Counted from the first letter of the stretch, positions 23,794 through 33,054 are shown. The stretch: 64,000 nt of DNA from Salegentibacter sp. R32 (GCF_008692195.1 NZ_RXOM01000009.1:1-64000), one strand, 5' to 3'. The notes: generated by a model from the letters alone, not told the origin. Translations and numbers: made by a program.

Positions 23794-25755
23794 ATGAAAA
23801 ATATTTTTACCCCACTGCTACTTTTGGCATTTATTTCTTTGAATGCGCAAGTAGTAATTAATGAATTAGACTCTGATACAGATGGAATTGACGATCTAGA
23901 GTTTGTTGAGTTAAAAACCGACAATCCATATGCTTCTTTAGATAGTTATGTATTGGTATTCTTTAATGGTTCCTCTAGCGGAAATGATAGTAGTTATTAT
24001 GCCATCGATCTTGATGGATATACGAGTGATATCAACGGTATTTTCGTGATTGGTACTCAGTATGTTTCGCCAATACCCCAATACTATATTTCTTCCAATA
24101 CTATTCAGAATGGAGCTGATGCAGTTGCCATTTATCAAGGTGATGCTTTTGATTTTCCTGAAGAAACTTTAGCTACAACAACTAATTTAATAGATGCTTT
24201 GGTTTACGATACCGACGATTCTGACGATACCAATTTAATGAACCTATTAGGAGTTTCAGTTCAGATTAATGAAGATGAAAATAATAACAAAGATTTTGAA
24301 TCTATCCAGCGTGCCAATGACGGAAGCTATTTTGTAGCTGCCCCAACCCCCAGACAATTAAACGAAGGTGGCGGAATAACTCTAAATGGCGTAAGCATTA
24401 ATGTAAATGCTACCGAATACGATGAAGGCGATACTTTTCCTATTCAATTTACCACTGAAGAGAATGTTTCGGGAAGTGACTTAACTATTACTTTTAGTTT
24501 AAACAATGGTGGGTTTAACACTTCTGATTTTTCGGGGAATACTTCGGTAACCATTCCCCAAGGGCAAAATTCTGTCACTACTAATATCACTTTAATTGAT
24601 GATAACGATGACGAAGGCGATGAGGAGTTAATTATTCAAATGAATCCGCTTCCTGATGAATATGTAGAATTAAATGATAACATATTGATTCGCGTAGTCG
24701 ATAACGATTATACCGTAGCCACTTGGGGAACACCAGTAAACCCTACGTACGATCAAGTACAAAGCATAGCACCGAACGGTTATTATAATTCCTTAGATGG
24801 AACGTCAGGACAGGGTTTACGAGATGCTTTACAAGCAATTATTGCTGAAGAAGGTGTTGTAAGAGCGCAAACCTATGCCGATGTATACGATATTTTAGAA
24901 GAGGCCGATCAAAACCCACTAAACAGTAATGAAGTTTGGTTGGTTTATACCGAACAAGGTCGCCCAAAATTAGATAGACAAACTACTTCTAATAATACCG
25001 ACACGTGGAATAGAGAGCATGTTTTTCCTCGTTCAAGAGGAGGTTTTTATAGTATTGAAGAAGATGATATCGCCGACGGAATTAATGTATATTGGAATAC
25101 AACCGCTGATTCATTAAGACACGGAAATTCTGATGCTCATCATTTAAGAGCAGTAGATGGTCCAGAGAACAGTTCAAGAGGAAATCAATTTTACGGTCCT
25201 GGAGAATATACCGGTCCAGCCAACACCCAAGGAAGTTTTAGAGGAGATGTGGCCAGAAGTATTTTCTACATGGCAATTCGGTATAATGGTTTATCAGTGG
25301 TCAATGGTTATCCCGAGGGGAATGTTGGTGAATTTGGTGATTTAGCCACTTTGTTAGAATGGCACGAAAACGATCCGCCAGATGATTTTGAAATGAACCG
25401 AAATAACGTAGTTTACAATTGGCAAATGAACAGAAACCCATTTATCGATCAACCAGAATTGGTAGATTATATTTGGGGAGCTGAAGCAGGTCAAACTTGG
25501 GATCAAGACTTATTAACTCAAGAAAATCAACTAGCAAAAATTAAAATTTTCCCAAATCCAACACTTGGAGAAATTAATATTATAGGTGTAAACGGAGATT
25601 ATGAAGTTGAAATTTATTCAATACTAGGAAAAAAAGTGTTCAGCAAAAAAGCTAGTGGAAATACGAGATTGAATCCAACTTTAACAGCCGGGGTTTATTT
25701 AGTGAAAGTAAGAAATGAACGTACTTCGAAAGTTCAAAAATTAATTGTGAAATAA
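23794..25755 (+). CDS. secreted endonuclease I with lamin-tail-like and Calx-beta domains, T9SS sorting tail
   Basis: This 653-residue modular extracellular nuclease is exported by the type IX system. After a signal peptide comes a lamin-tail-like domain (about 20-190, VVINELDSDTDGIDDLEFVE), then a Calx-beta domain (about 205-310, DEGDTFPIQF and DDNDDEGDEELIIQM). The endonuclease I (NucM-type) domain (about 320-560) has the catalytic NREHVFPRSRGG motif and SDAHHLRAVDG. The final 75 residues (IKIFPNPTLGEINI to VQKLIVK) are a type A sorting domain. It probably degrades extracellular DNA for nutrients. Confidence 0.9.
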   Translation: MKNIFTPLLLLAFISLNAQVVINELDSDTDGIDDLEFVELKTDNPYASLDSYVLVFFNGSSSGNDSSYYAIDLDGYTSDINGIFVIGTQYVSPIPQYYISSNTIQNGADAVAIYQGDAFDFPEETLATTTNLIDALVYDTDDSDDTNLMNLLGVSVQINEDENNNKDFESIQRANDGSYFVAAPTPRQLNEGGGITLNGVSINVNATEYDEGDTFPIQFTTEENVSGSDLTITFSLNNGGFNTSDFSGNTSVTIPQGQNSVTTNITLIDDNDDEGDEELIIQMNPLPDEYVELNDNILIRVVDNDYTVATWGTPVNPTYDQVQSIAPNGYYNSLDGTSGQGLRDALQAIIAEEGVVRAQTYADVYDILEEADQNPLNSNEVWLVYTEQGRPKLDRQTTSNNTDTWNREHVFPRSRGGFYSIEEDDIADGINVYWNTTADSLRHGNSDAHHLRAVDGPENSSRGNQFYGPGEYTGPANTQGSFRGDVARSIFYMAIRYNGLSVVNGYPEGNVGEFGDLATLLEWHENDPPDDFEMNRNNVVYNWQMNRNPFIDQPELVDYIWGAEAGQTWDQDLLTQENQLAKIKIFPNPTLGEINIIGVNGDYEVEIYSILGKKVFSKKASGNTRLNPTLTAGVYLVKVRNERTSKVQKLIVK

Positions 25756-25767
25756 ATTCTTGAAGTG

Positions 25768-25842
25768 TCACTTCGAGCGGAGTCAGGATTTCGTTACAAA
25801 ATAAGTATTTTAAAAATTCTCGATTACTCTTGAACTGAAAGA
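25768..25842. repeat. degenerate palindromic repeat remnant
   Basis: TCACTTCGAGCGGAGT near the left end and TCTCGATTACTCTTGAACTGA near the right resemble the arms of the 8591-8708 element, but with several mismatches. It lies between the nuclease stop codon and the terminator. Confidence 0.4.
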
Positions 25843-25870
25843 ATTTATTAAATTATCATATTGTAAGTCA

Positions 25871-25897
25871 AAAACCTTCATTTTTATGAAGGTTTTT
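25871..25897 (+). terminator. intrinsic terminator after the nuclease gene
   Basis: AAAACCTTCAT and ATGAAGGTTTT form an 11-base stem with a 4-base loop, followed by further T residues. Confidence 0.85.
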
Positions 25898-25976
25898 TTA
25901 CACTTAAAAATTATGAAATCTTTTCATTTTTCAATTAAATTTTAATTTACATTTACTCGGTTTTTTAATCATGTAA

Positions 25977-27428
25977 ATGAACAAATACATTGTCGTAGAC
26001 AATCCCAAATCTTGGAAGTTTCTAGCAGAAAACATTCAGGTAGTTTCGGCTCAAGAATACCTTACCAATAAGGATTTTGCGAGTCAAAAAAACATTCGGG
26101 TTTTTAACCTGTGTAAAAATTACTCCTACCAATCTAAAGGTTATTACGTTTCCCTTTTAGCAGAGGCAAGAGGACATTCACCTATTCCCAGTAGTAAAAA
26201 TTTGGTAGATTTACGAGCACCTAAACTGGTTAAAGTAATTTCAGAAGAATTTGAAGATTTAATTCAGCAGAGTTTAAAGAATATCAAGTCACGGGAGTTC
26301 GTATTGAGTATTTATTTTGGGCAAAATGTAGCACAGAAGTATAAAGACTTAAGTGCAGCTTTTTACAAAAATTTTCAGATTCCATTTTTGCGTGTAAAAT
26401 TCAACTATACCCATAAATGGAACATACAGCATATTCGAGCTATTTCTTATGCTGAAATTCCGCAGGAACACAAATCGAGTGTAGAACAGTTTGCTCTTCA
26501 GTATTTTGCCAAAAAGCGTTACGATACCGCAAAACCTTCTAAGTTTTTATACGATTTGGCTATTTTGGTGAATGAGAACGACCCGGCACCACCTAGCAAC
26601 CCTAAAGCCTTAAAAAAGTTTATCGAAGTTGCTGAGAAAAACAACTTTTATGTGGAAGTAGTTCCCCCTAAAGATTTAACCCGGCTTTCTGCTTTTGATG
26701 CTTTATTCATTCGCCAAAGTACCGAAGTGAATAACGAAGCCTATGCTTTTGCAAGAAAAGCGCAGCAGGAAAATATTGCAATTATTGATTATCCCGATGC
26801 AATTTTAAAATGCTGTAATAAAGTTTTTATGGCAGAAGCTTTGCAAAATGCAAATATTGCTTCACCAATTACGAGAATTGTTCACCAAGAAAATATACAG
26901 CAAGTATTGGAAGAAATCAAATTGCCTTGTGTGTTGAAAAGTCCTGATTCCACCTTTTCATTTGGAGTAAAAAAAGCGCAAACTAAAATCGAATATTTGA
27001 GTTTGGTAAAAGAAATGCTCAAAACTTCTGACTTGATTATTGCGCAAGAATTTACTCCGTCTGATTACGATTGGCGGATTGGTATTCTGGACGGAAAACC
27101 TTTTTACGCTTGTCGCTATTATATGGCAAAAGGTCATTGGCAAATTTACAATTGGGCAGCAGAAGATAAAGAAGATCAAGATGGGAATGCCGATTGTATG
27201 GCTATTGAAGAAGTTCCGCAATCCATTATTGATGTAGCGGTAAAATCTGCCAAAATTATGGGCTTAGGATTGTACGGAATCGATATTAAAGAAGTAAACG
27301 GAAAACCTTTGGTTATCGAAATTAATGACAATCCCAACATCGATTTTGGTGTGGAAGATTTACATTACGGCGATGAGGTTTACCAACAAATTATTAAAGC
27401 TTTACTCAAACGGGTAGAGGAGAAGTAA
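25977..27428 (+). CDS. RimK-like ATP-grasp ligase with RLAN N-terminal domain
   Basis: ATP-grasp enzymes join a carboxylate to an amine through an acyl phosphate. The 483-residue protein has an N-terminal RLAN-type domain (about 1-160: VVDNPKSWKFL, FNLCKNYSYQSKGYYVSLLA, ARGHSPIPS), a linker, then a RimK-like ATP-grasp (about 282-480). The latter has LPCVLKSPDSTFSFGV, DYDWRIGILDGKP and the metal-binding GIDIKEVNGKPLVIEINDNP. The next gene, for a GCS2-type ligase, begins one base after the stop. The substrate is unknown; a glutamate- or cysteine-containing peptide is an inference from the neighbours. Confidence 0.88.
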   Translation: MNKYIVVDNPKSWKFLAENIQVVSAQEYLTNKDFASQKNIRVFNLCKNYSYQSKGYYVSLLAEARGHSPIPSSKNLVDLRAPKLVKVISEEFEDLIQQSLKNIKSREFVLSIYFGQNVAQKYKDLSAAFYKNFQIPFLRVKFNYTHKWNIQHIRAISYAEIPQEHKSSVEQFALQYFAKKRYDTAKPSKFLYDLAILVNENDPAPPSNPKALKKFIEVAEKNNFYVEVVPPKDLTRLSAFDALFIRQSTEVNNEAYAFARKAQQENIAIIDYPDAILKCCNKVFMAEALQNANIASPITRIVHQENIQQVLEEIKLPCVLKSPDSTFSFGVKKAQTKIEYLSLVKEMLKTSDLIIAQEFTPSDYDWRIGILDGKPFYACRYYMAKGHWQIYNWAAEDKEDQDGNADCMAIEEVPQSIIDVAVKSAKIMGLGLYGIDIKEVNGKPLVIEINDNPNIDFGVEDLHYGDEVYQQIIKALLKRVEEK

Positions 27429-27429
27429 G

Positions 27430-28650
27430 ATGAAAAAATACCATCTTTTTGAAGTTTTTGGGATCGAGTTGGAATATATGCTCGTTAACAAAAAAGCCTT
27501 AAAAGTCGCTCCGCAGGTAGATGAATTATTATTACTGAAAAATGGCGAAATCACTTCTGATGTAGAAAACGGTGAAGTTGCTTGGAGCAACGAATTGGTC
27601 GCACACGTAGTGGAATTAAAAACCAATGGGCCAACAAAAGATTTAGAAAAATTAAGTCAAAAATTTCATCAAAATATTATTGAAATTAATACGATTTTAT
27701 CTCCAAAACAATTGCAATTATTACCCACGGCCTCGCATCCGTTGATGAATCCGTTTACAGATACCAAACTTTGGGAACATAGTTATTCAGAAGTTTATGC
27801 GCTTTATAACCGAATCTTTAACTGCAAAGGTCACGGTTGGTCAAACGTGCAAAGTATGCACATTAACCTTCCTTTTTATGATGATAATGAATTTGAAAAA
27901 TTGCACGCTGCTATTCGGGTGTTATTACCTTTATTACCAAGCTTAGCAGCAAGTTCGCCTATTTTTGAAGGAAAGCAGACTGGTTTTAAAGATAGCCGAA
28001 TGCAAGTCTATAAAACCAACCAGAAAGAAATTCCGGTGTTGGCAGGGAAAGTGATTCCCGAGCGTGTGTTTAGTAAAGCAGCTTACTATCACCAGATTTT
28101 TGAACCGATTAATCAAGCGATTCAACCTTATGATACCGCGAAAATTTTAGAACATCATTTCTTAAATTCTCGTGGGGCCATTGCCCGTTTCGATAGAAAT
28201 GCAATTGAAATTCGAGTCCTTGATTTACAGGAATGTCCTAAAGGAGATTTGGCAATTGCTATTTTTATAGTGGAAGTTTTAAAATGGATGATAAATAATT
28301 TGAATCTTGAGCAATTAAAACGCTTGCACGAAGATGATTTGTTACCAATCTTAAATGAAACGATTTTAGCGGCAGAAGAAGCAAAAATTGAATCGATGGA
28401 ATTTTTAGCTGCTTTTGGTTTAGCTGAAAGAAGTTATACTGCTCAAGAAATATGGCAATATTTATTTGAAAAAGTAGTCGATAAGTTGAATGAAGAAACA
28501 AAAGAAACGCTTCAATTTATTCTGAAAAATGGTTCGCTTTCTACTCGAATTATAAAAGCTTTGAATAATGATTTTTCAGAAGAAAATATCTTCAGTGTTT
28601 ATAAGAATTTGGCGACTTGTTTACAGGAAAATAAACTGTTTGGAAGTTGA
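27430..28650 (+). CDS. glutamate-cysteine ligase family 2 (GCS2) protein
   Basis: The 406-residue enzyme belongs to the GCS2/YbdK group, which forms amide bonds on glutamate's gamma-carboxylate. It shows FEVFGIELEYML at 5-16 with the metal-binding glutamates, GHGWSNVQSMHINLPF, and RFDRNAIEIRVLDLQECPKGD. It is placed between the ATP-grasp ligase and amidohydrolase genes with essentially no gaps. True glutathione synthesis is not implied; YbdK-like members often have other amine partners. Confidence 0.87.
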   Translation: MKKYHLFEVFGIELEYMLVNKKALKVAPQVDELLLLKNGEITSDVENGEVAWSNELVAHVVELKTNGPTKDLEKLSQKFHQNIIEINTILSPKQLQLLPTASHPLMNPFTDTKLWEHSYSEVYALYNRIFNCKGHGWSNVQSMHINLPFYDDNEFEKLHAAIRVLLPLLPSLAASSPIFEGKQTGFKDSRMQVYKTNQKEIPVLAGKVIPERVFSKAAYYHQIFEPINQAIQPYDTAKILEHHFLNSRGAIARFDRNAIEIRVLDLQECPKGDLAIAIFIVEVLKWMINNLNLEQLKRLHEDDLLPILNETILAAEEAKIESMEFLAAFGLAERSYTAQEIWQYLFEKVVDKLNEETKETLQFILKNGSLSTRIIKALNNDFSEENIFSVYKNLATCLQENKLFGS

Positions 28651-29351
28651 AACTAATCATAACTTGTGAACACGGAGGAAATGAAATTCCGCCAATTTAT
28701 CAAACATATTTTGAAAATCAACAAGCAGTTTTAGCTTCACATCGAGGGTATGATTCCGGAACCTTAGATTTATTCAATATTGTAAAAGATTTAGCTGATT
28801 TTAGTATTAAAAATAAAGTAAGTCGATTGTTGGTAGAATTAAATAGATCTTTACATCATCCGCAATTGTATTCTGAAATTTCCAAAAAGTTTTCAGCAGC
28901 ACAGAAGGAGAATATACTTCAGCACTATTACTTTCCGTACAGAAATGCTGTGGAGCAGCAAATCGAAGTTTGGAGAGATTCAAATGAAAATGTTCTTCAC
29001 TTATCTTTACATTCGTTTACACCCATCTTGAACGGAATTCAACGAAATGCTGATATTGGGATTTTGTATGATTCTTCTAAATTGAAGGAGAAAATGTTCA
29101 GTAAGTTTTTAAAAGCGCAACTTCAACAAGAATTACCAGAATTTAAAATCAGGTTCAATTATCCCTATTTAGGAAAAGCCGATGGATTGACTACGTATCT
29201 TCGCAAAAAATTCCCTCAAAATTATCTCGGAATTGAATTGGAAATCAATCAGAAATATTCCGAAGAAAATAAATTTCCAAAGGAGTTAAAAAAAGCTATT
29301 GTTCGTGTGATTGGGCAACTTCGGGAAAATGAGCATTCAATGTTTCAGTAA
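28647..29351 (+). CDS. N-formylglutamate amidohydrolase-like protein
   Basis: A 234-residue FGase/HutG2-type zinc amidohydrolase. Family positions are CEHGGNEIP (6-14), HRGYDSGTLDL, LVELNRSLHHP and LSLHSFTP. It starts with TTG at 28647, overlapping the GCS2 stop in TTGA, which couples translation. Although the family includes N-formylglutamate deformylase, the hut genes lie elsewhere (8795-11032). Here it more probably hydrolyses an amide made by the two upstream ligases. Its 3' end overlaps the convergent rluE-like gene by 56 bases. Confidence 0.85.
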   Translation: MKLIITCEHGGNEIPPIYQTYFENQQAVLASHRGYDSGTLDLFNIVKDLADFSIKNKVSRLLVELNRSLHHPQLYSEISKKFSAAQKENILQHYYFPYRNAVEQQIEVWRDSNENVLHLSLHSFTPILNGIQRNADIGILYDSSKLKEKMFSKFLKAQLQQELPEFKIRFNYPYLGKADGLTTYLRKKFPQNYLGIELEINQKYSEENKFPKELKKAIVRVIGQLRENEHSMFQ

Positions 29352-29934
29352 CTTCTTCAACTTCTCCGGCTTGCATATTTTCAATCGTCATTTTATTTAC
29401 GCGATAACGAACCAAACGTAAGGTTGGGAACCCCACGGCAGCGGTCATTTTTTTAACTTGGCGATATTTACCTTCAGTAATCGTAATTGAAGCCCAACTG
29501 GTAGGGCCGTGGCGTTCGTCTCTAATTTTTTTAGCGCGTTCGGGCAGAGTTGGCGGATCAATTTTTCGAGCTTTACAAGGTTGTGTAGTGTATTTTTTTC
29601 CTTGAATCCCAATTTCAACACCAATTTGTAATTGTTCAATCGCTTCATTTGTAATTATACCATCCACTTGTACATAATATTCTTTTTCTACAGAAGTGCT
29701 TAACACAGCGTAACTCATTTTTCCGTCGGTACTCAGTAAAAGTAAGCCTTCAGAATCTTCATCTAATCGGCCAATTGACATTGCTTCTTCAGGGAAATTA
29801 TACAATTCTCCCAGCATTTTTTTCTTTTTAGCCTTTTGTTGATTAGTGATAAATTGACTTAAATAGCCGTAGGGTTTGTACAATTTAAAATGACGGTGCA
29901 TGGGTTTAGGTCTATTTTTGGAATAATAATTCAA
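29296..29934 (-). CDS. 23S rRNA pseudouridine synthase, RluE-like (RsuA family)
   Basis: The 212-residue enzyme isomerises a uridine in large-subunit rRNA. It lacks the S4 domain seen in RsuA and begins directly with the catalytic part, as RluE does: HFKLYKPYGYLSQF, the catalytic-Asp motif SIGRLDEDSEGLLLLSTDG, KEYYVQVDG, EGKYRQVKKMTAAVGFPTLR and LVRYRV. The start may be the ATG at 29934, or the methionine at MHRHFKLYKPYG (codon 12). The C-terminus is antisense to the end of the FGase-like gene. Confidence 0.9.
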   Translation of the reverse strand: MNYYSKNRPKPMHRHFKLYKPYGYLSQFITNQQKAKKKKMLGELYNFPEEAMSIGRLDEDSEGLLLLSTDGKMSYAVLSTSVEKEYYVQVDGIITNEAIEQLQIGVEIGIQGKKYTTQPCKARKIDPPTLPERAKKIRDERHGPTSWASITITEGKYRQVKKMTAAVGFPTLRLVRYRVNKMTIENMQAGEVEEVTETLNAHFPEVAQSHEQ

Positions 29935-30018
29935 TTTTTAGAAGTTTCCAAGTAACGACCATAGAAAATCAAATTATGAAAATCTGTCAAATATGTATAA
30001 AGTATGTTTTTTTAGAAA

Positions 30019-30447
30019 CTAAGCTTCAATAAAATCTTTATACTCTAAAAAGAAGAGCTCAAACTTCAACATATTTTCATTGAAAAATTCAAAGACTTCC
30101 GGCCAGGTTTTCTTATTGTGGATGCTGACTTGTTCTTTTAAGATGAAAATGGAAGCAACTATTTTACCCGATTCCGTTTCGTGATTGAGGTCAAAAATTA
30201 AATCATTGCTTATTTCTTCTTTCATTAAAAGCTTTAAACTTTCAAACTTTTCAAAATAATAAGGTTTTAAAATTTCATCTTCAGTATCTATTACAATTCC
30301 TACCGTTGCTTTTTTAGTATCAAAGTGAAACTTTAAATTAACTTCTTTAATTTTTGTGTTGTAAAGCATCCATTTTTTTGGACTTTGTTTGCCGAAGGCT
30401 GTCCAAAACTCTTGTCGTATTTTTTTCGATTCTTCCCTGCTAAACAT
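30019..30447 (-). CDS. DUF4268 domain-containing protein
   Basis: A 142-residue soluble protein matching what I know of DUF4268: EFWTAFGKQSPKKWMLYNTK near the start and a C-terminal KKTWPEVFEFFNENMLKFEL. DUF4268 occurs in proteins linked to nucleases and restriction-like contexts, but stand-alone copies such as this have no known role. It starts immediately after the stop of the ZIP transporter gene, so it is probably in the same transcript. Confidence 0.82.
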   Translation of the reverse strand: MFSREESKKIRQEFWTAFGKQSPKKWMLYNTKIKEVNLKFHFDTKKATVGIVIDTEDEILKPYYFEKFESLKLLMKEEISNDLIFDLNHETESGKIVASIFILKEQVSIHNKKTWPEVFEFFNENMLKFELFFLEYKDFIEA

Positions 30448-31113
30448 TTATAAAAGATATGCGGCGAAAACGCCCAAAACAATCACGAGTATTTTTGAAA
30501 AATTGAATTGATGATTTTTAGATGATTCGAATAAAATAATAGTTGAAACGTGTAAGAATATCCCTATCACCAGCGCAAAAATATATTTTTCTACATCCGC
30601 TAAAACAGAAACATTTTGCTGTAAAAAACTACCAAGCGGAGTCATTAATGCAAACAACAGTAAGAATAAGCCAACTTTTGCTTTACTTAATTTTGAAGTC
30701 AGTAAAAATGATGAAATAATAATGGCAATGGGTATTTTATGAATCACGACTCCAATAAGCAAGTGATGGTTTTCTTCAATAGGATAACCTTCTAAAAGTG
30801 CGTGAATACATAAACTTATAAATAAAGTTATCGGAAAATTTGTTCGTTCTTTGTTGTAGTGTAAATGACCGTGTTCAGCTCCTTTCGATAAAAATTCCAA
30901 GAATATTTGCAGTAAAATCCCTCCCATAATCAATAAACCAATCCATTGATTGTAGTGTTTATAAACTTCCGGCAGAAACTCAAAAATGGTGATAGATAAT
31001 AAAAAAGCTCCACTAAAGGAAAGTAATAACTTAATTGCATTACTGCTCGCTTTTATAAAATAAGCAATGATAAAACCAACAATAACGGCAATGATGGGTA
31101 AAAGTAAACTCAT
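30448..31113 (-). CDS. ZIP family metal transporter
   Basis: The 221-residue inner-membrane protein has about seven to eight helices and imports divalent metal, probably zinc. Diagnostic residues are the helix with HALLEGYPI and the next with GVVIHKIPIAIIIS (the paired HxxxE and HK.P motifs of the metal path), plus a histidine-bearing loop AEHGHLHYNKE. It sits between a methyltransferase gene (3 bases) and the DUF4268 gene (adjacent), forming a short operon. Confidence 0.88.
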   Translation of the reverse strand: MSLLLPIIAVIVGFIIAYFIKASSNAIKLLLSFSGAFLLSITIFEFLPEVYKHYNQWIGLLIMGGILLQIFLEFLSKGAEHGHLHYNKERTNFPITLFISLCIHALLEGYPIEENHHLLIGVVIHKIPIAIIISSFLLTSKLSKAKVGLFLLLFALMTPLGSFLQQNVSVLADVEKYIFALVIGIFLHVSTIILFESSKNHQFNFSKILVIVLGVFAAYLL

Positions 31114-31116
31114 TAA

Positions 31117-31857
31117 TTACTGAAAAATTAAAATAAGCCTATCAGATTTTTCTTCATCAAACTCGTGAAGATGATAGTCTCCAAAAACATTTAAAAGTTG
31201 AATGCCTGCTTGGTCGAAATAATTCTGAAAATCTTTCAACGTTAAAGCTTTTACCCGTTCTGTAAACGAATATTTTTCACCATCGTCTTCAAAATCAATT
31301 TGTTTGAAAATAAAATTATTTTCTATCCAACGTTCTTGATGAAATTTGATTCCTTCAACAGTTTTAGTGTTTCGTGGCACTAAATTCTGAATCACTTTCT
31401 TCACATTCATAAAATCAATCACGCCATAACCGTCAGGTTTTAATTCAGCTTTAATTGCTTTTATGGTATTCAGGTTGTTTTCTTCTTTTTCAAAATATCC
31501 AAAACTGGTAAATAAGTTAAAGACAGCATCAAACTCTTCTTCTAAAGCTTTACTCATATCCTGAACTTTAAAGTTAAGTCCGGGTTGCTCGTATTTTTGA
31601 GCTAATTCAATACTATTTTTAGATAAATCTGTTCCGGTGACTTTAAATCCTAATTGGTGTAAATAAATGGAGTGCCTTCCTTTTCCGCAGGCTAAATCCA
31701 AAATCTTTGAGTTTGGTGCTAATCGCAAATTTTTCACCAGATTTTGCATAAAAAGCTGTGCTTCTTTATAATCCCGGTCTTTATATAAAATATGGTAATA
31801 CTTGGTGTTAAACCATTCTGCATACCATTTTGTTTCCAGTTCTGCCATAGGCCGCAA
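31117..31857 (-). CDS. class I SAM-dependent methyltransferase
   Basis: A 246-residue methyltransferase with motif I ILDLACGKGRHSIYLHQLGF (near 55-74), motif II VTGTDLSKNSIELA, and VFNLFTSFGYFEKEENN, resembling the CmoA/UbiG-like 'Methyltransf_25' group. The substrate is unknown. The ATG at 31857 is 36 bases from the divergent THUMP methyltransferase start, so both promoters share this short gap. Confidence 0.88.
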   Translation of the reverse strand: MRPMAELETKWYAEWFNTKYYHILYKDRDYKEAQLFMQNLVKNLRLAPNSKILDLACGKGRHSIYLHQLGFKVTGTDLSKNSIELAQKYEQPGLNFKVQDMSKALEEEFDAVFNLFTSFGYFEKEENNLNTIKAIKAELKPDGYGVIDFMNVKKVIQNLVPRNTKTVEGIKFHQERWIENNFIFKQIDFEDDGEKYSFTERVKALTLKDFQNYFDQAGIQLLNVFGDYHLHEFDEEKSDRLILIFQ

Positions 31858-31865
31858 AATTAATG

Positions 31866-31873
31866 TATTTTTG
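31866..31873 (+). promoter_or_regulatory. -7 promoter box for the THUMP methyltransferase gene
   Basis: TATTTTTG fits TAnnTTTG and lies 20 bases upstream of the start at 31894. Confidence 0.6.
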
Positions 31874-31893
31874 CTGGGAAGAGAACTAAGAAT

Positions 31894-33054
31894 ATGGGAA
31901 ATAATTATTTGATGATTGCCAAAACCCTTTACGGTTTAGAATCTGTTTTGGCAAAAGAATTGCGCAATCTGGGAGCAATAGATGTAAAAGAAGGCATTAG
32001 GAGTGTGAGCTTTTATGGCGATAAAGGATTTATGTACAAAGCCAATTTATGTTTGCGAACGGCCATTAAAATTTTAAAACCCATTAAAAGCTTTAAGGTT
32101 TTTTCTGAAGAAGACCTTTATAAGAAAATTTACTCAATGGACTGGAGCGAGTATTTAAGTCCGCGAGGTACTTTGGCTATTGATAGTACGGTACATTCTA
32201 AAAAGTTTACCCACAGTAAATTTATTGCGTTGAAAAGTAAAGATGCAATTGTGGATTATTTTAGAAATACCACGGGAAACCGACCTAATATAGATTTAAA
32301 ACATCCCGATTTACGTGTAAATATTCATATTGAACACGATAAATGTTCGGTGGCTTTAGACAGCTCGAATGTGGCTTTGTTTAAAAGAGGTTACCGTAGT
32401 GCTACCAATTTAGCTCCGATAAATGAAGTATTGGCGGCCGGAATGTTATTGCTATCAGGTTGGGATGGACATTCTCACTTTTTGGACCCGATGTGCGGAA
32501 GCGGAACTATTCTAGCGGAAGCAGCAATGATTGCCTGTAATATTCCGCCTAACTTGAATATTCCTGAATTTGGATTTGAAAAATGGAAGGATTGGGATGT
32601 CGATTTATTTGAAAAAATTGAAGCTTCAGCTTTGAATAAAATTAGAGGTTTTGATTATAAAATTATGGGTTCCGATGTTTCTTCTTCTGTTATCAGAAAA
32701 GCGAAAGAGAATATTAGAAATGCCAATCTGGAAGAATTTGTTTCTATTGAAGAGAAAGACTTTTTTACTTCAGAAAAAACAACGGAAGGGCATTTGCATA
32801 TGTTATTTAATCCACCGTATGGGGAGCGTTTAGAATTAAAAAACCTAGAAGAATTCTACAGTAAAATAGGGGACACCTTGAAGCAAAATTATCCCGGCAC
32901 GCAGGCGTGGTTCATTGTTTCTAATCTGGAAGCGATTAAAAATGTAGGTTTAAAACCTACCCGTAAAATTAAATTGTTTAATGGAAAGCTAGAATCTAGA
33001 TTGGTAAAATACGATATTTATGAAGGTACTAAAAAGCTTCATAAGTTGAGATAG
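31894..33054 (+). CDS. THUMP-domain RNA methyltransferase (RlmL/YcbY N-terminal type)
   Basis: A 386-residue enzyme expected to methylate guanine N2 in 23S rRNA, equivalent to the RlmL half of E. coli RlmKL. It has a ferredoxin-like start, a THUMP domain (about 45-155, KSKDAIVDYFRNTTGNRPNI and RVNIHIEHDKCSVALD), and the UPF0020 methyltransferase domain. The latter contains LDPMCGSGTILAEAAMIA and the catalytic FNPPYGERLE. It is transcribed alone and divergently from the SAM methyltransferase. Confidence 0.93.
   Translation: MGNNYLMIAKTLYGLESVLAKELRNLGAIDVKEGIRSVSFYGDKGFMYKANLCLRTAIKILKPIKSFKVFSEEDLYKKIYSMDWSEYLSPRGTLAIDSTVHSKKFTHSKFIALKSKDAIVDYFRNTTGNRPNIDLKHPDLRVNIHIEHDKCSVALDSSNVALFKRGYRSATNLAPINEVLAAGMLLLSGWDGHSHFLDPMCGSGTILAEAAMIACNIPPNLNIPEFGFEKWKDWDVDLFEKIEASALNKIRGFDYKIMGSDVSSSVIRKAKENIRNANLEEFVSIEEKDFFTSEKTTEGHLHMLFNPPYGERLELKNLEEFYSKIGDTLKQNYPGTQAWFIVSNLEAIKNVGLKPTRKIKLFNGKLESRLVKYDIYEGTKKLHKLR

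Noticed and set aside
28647-29351. FGase-like gene as part of histidine degradation
   Set aside because: A complete formimidoylglutamase (hutG) lies with hutI at 8795-11032, and this gene is coupled to two amidoligase genes.
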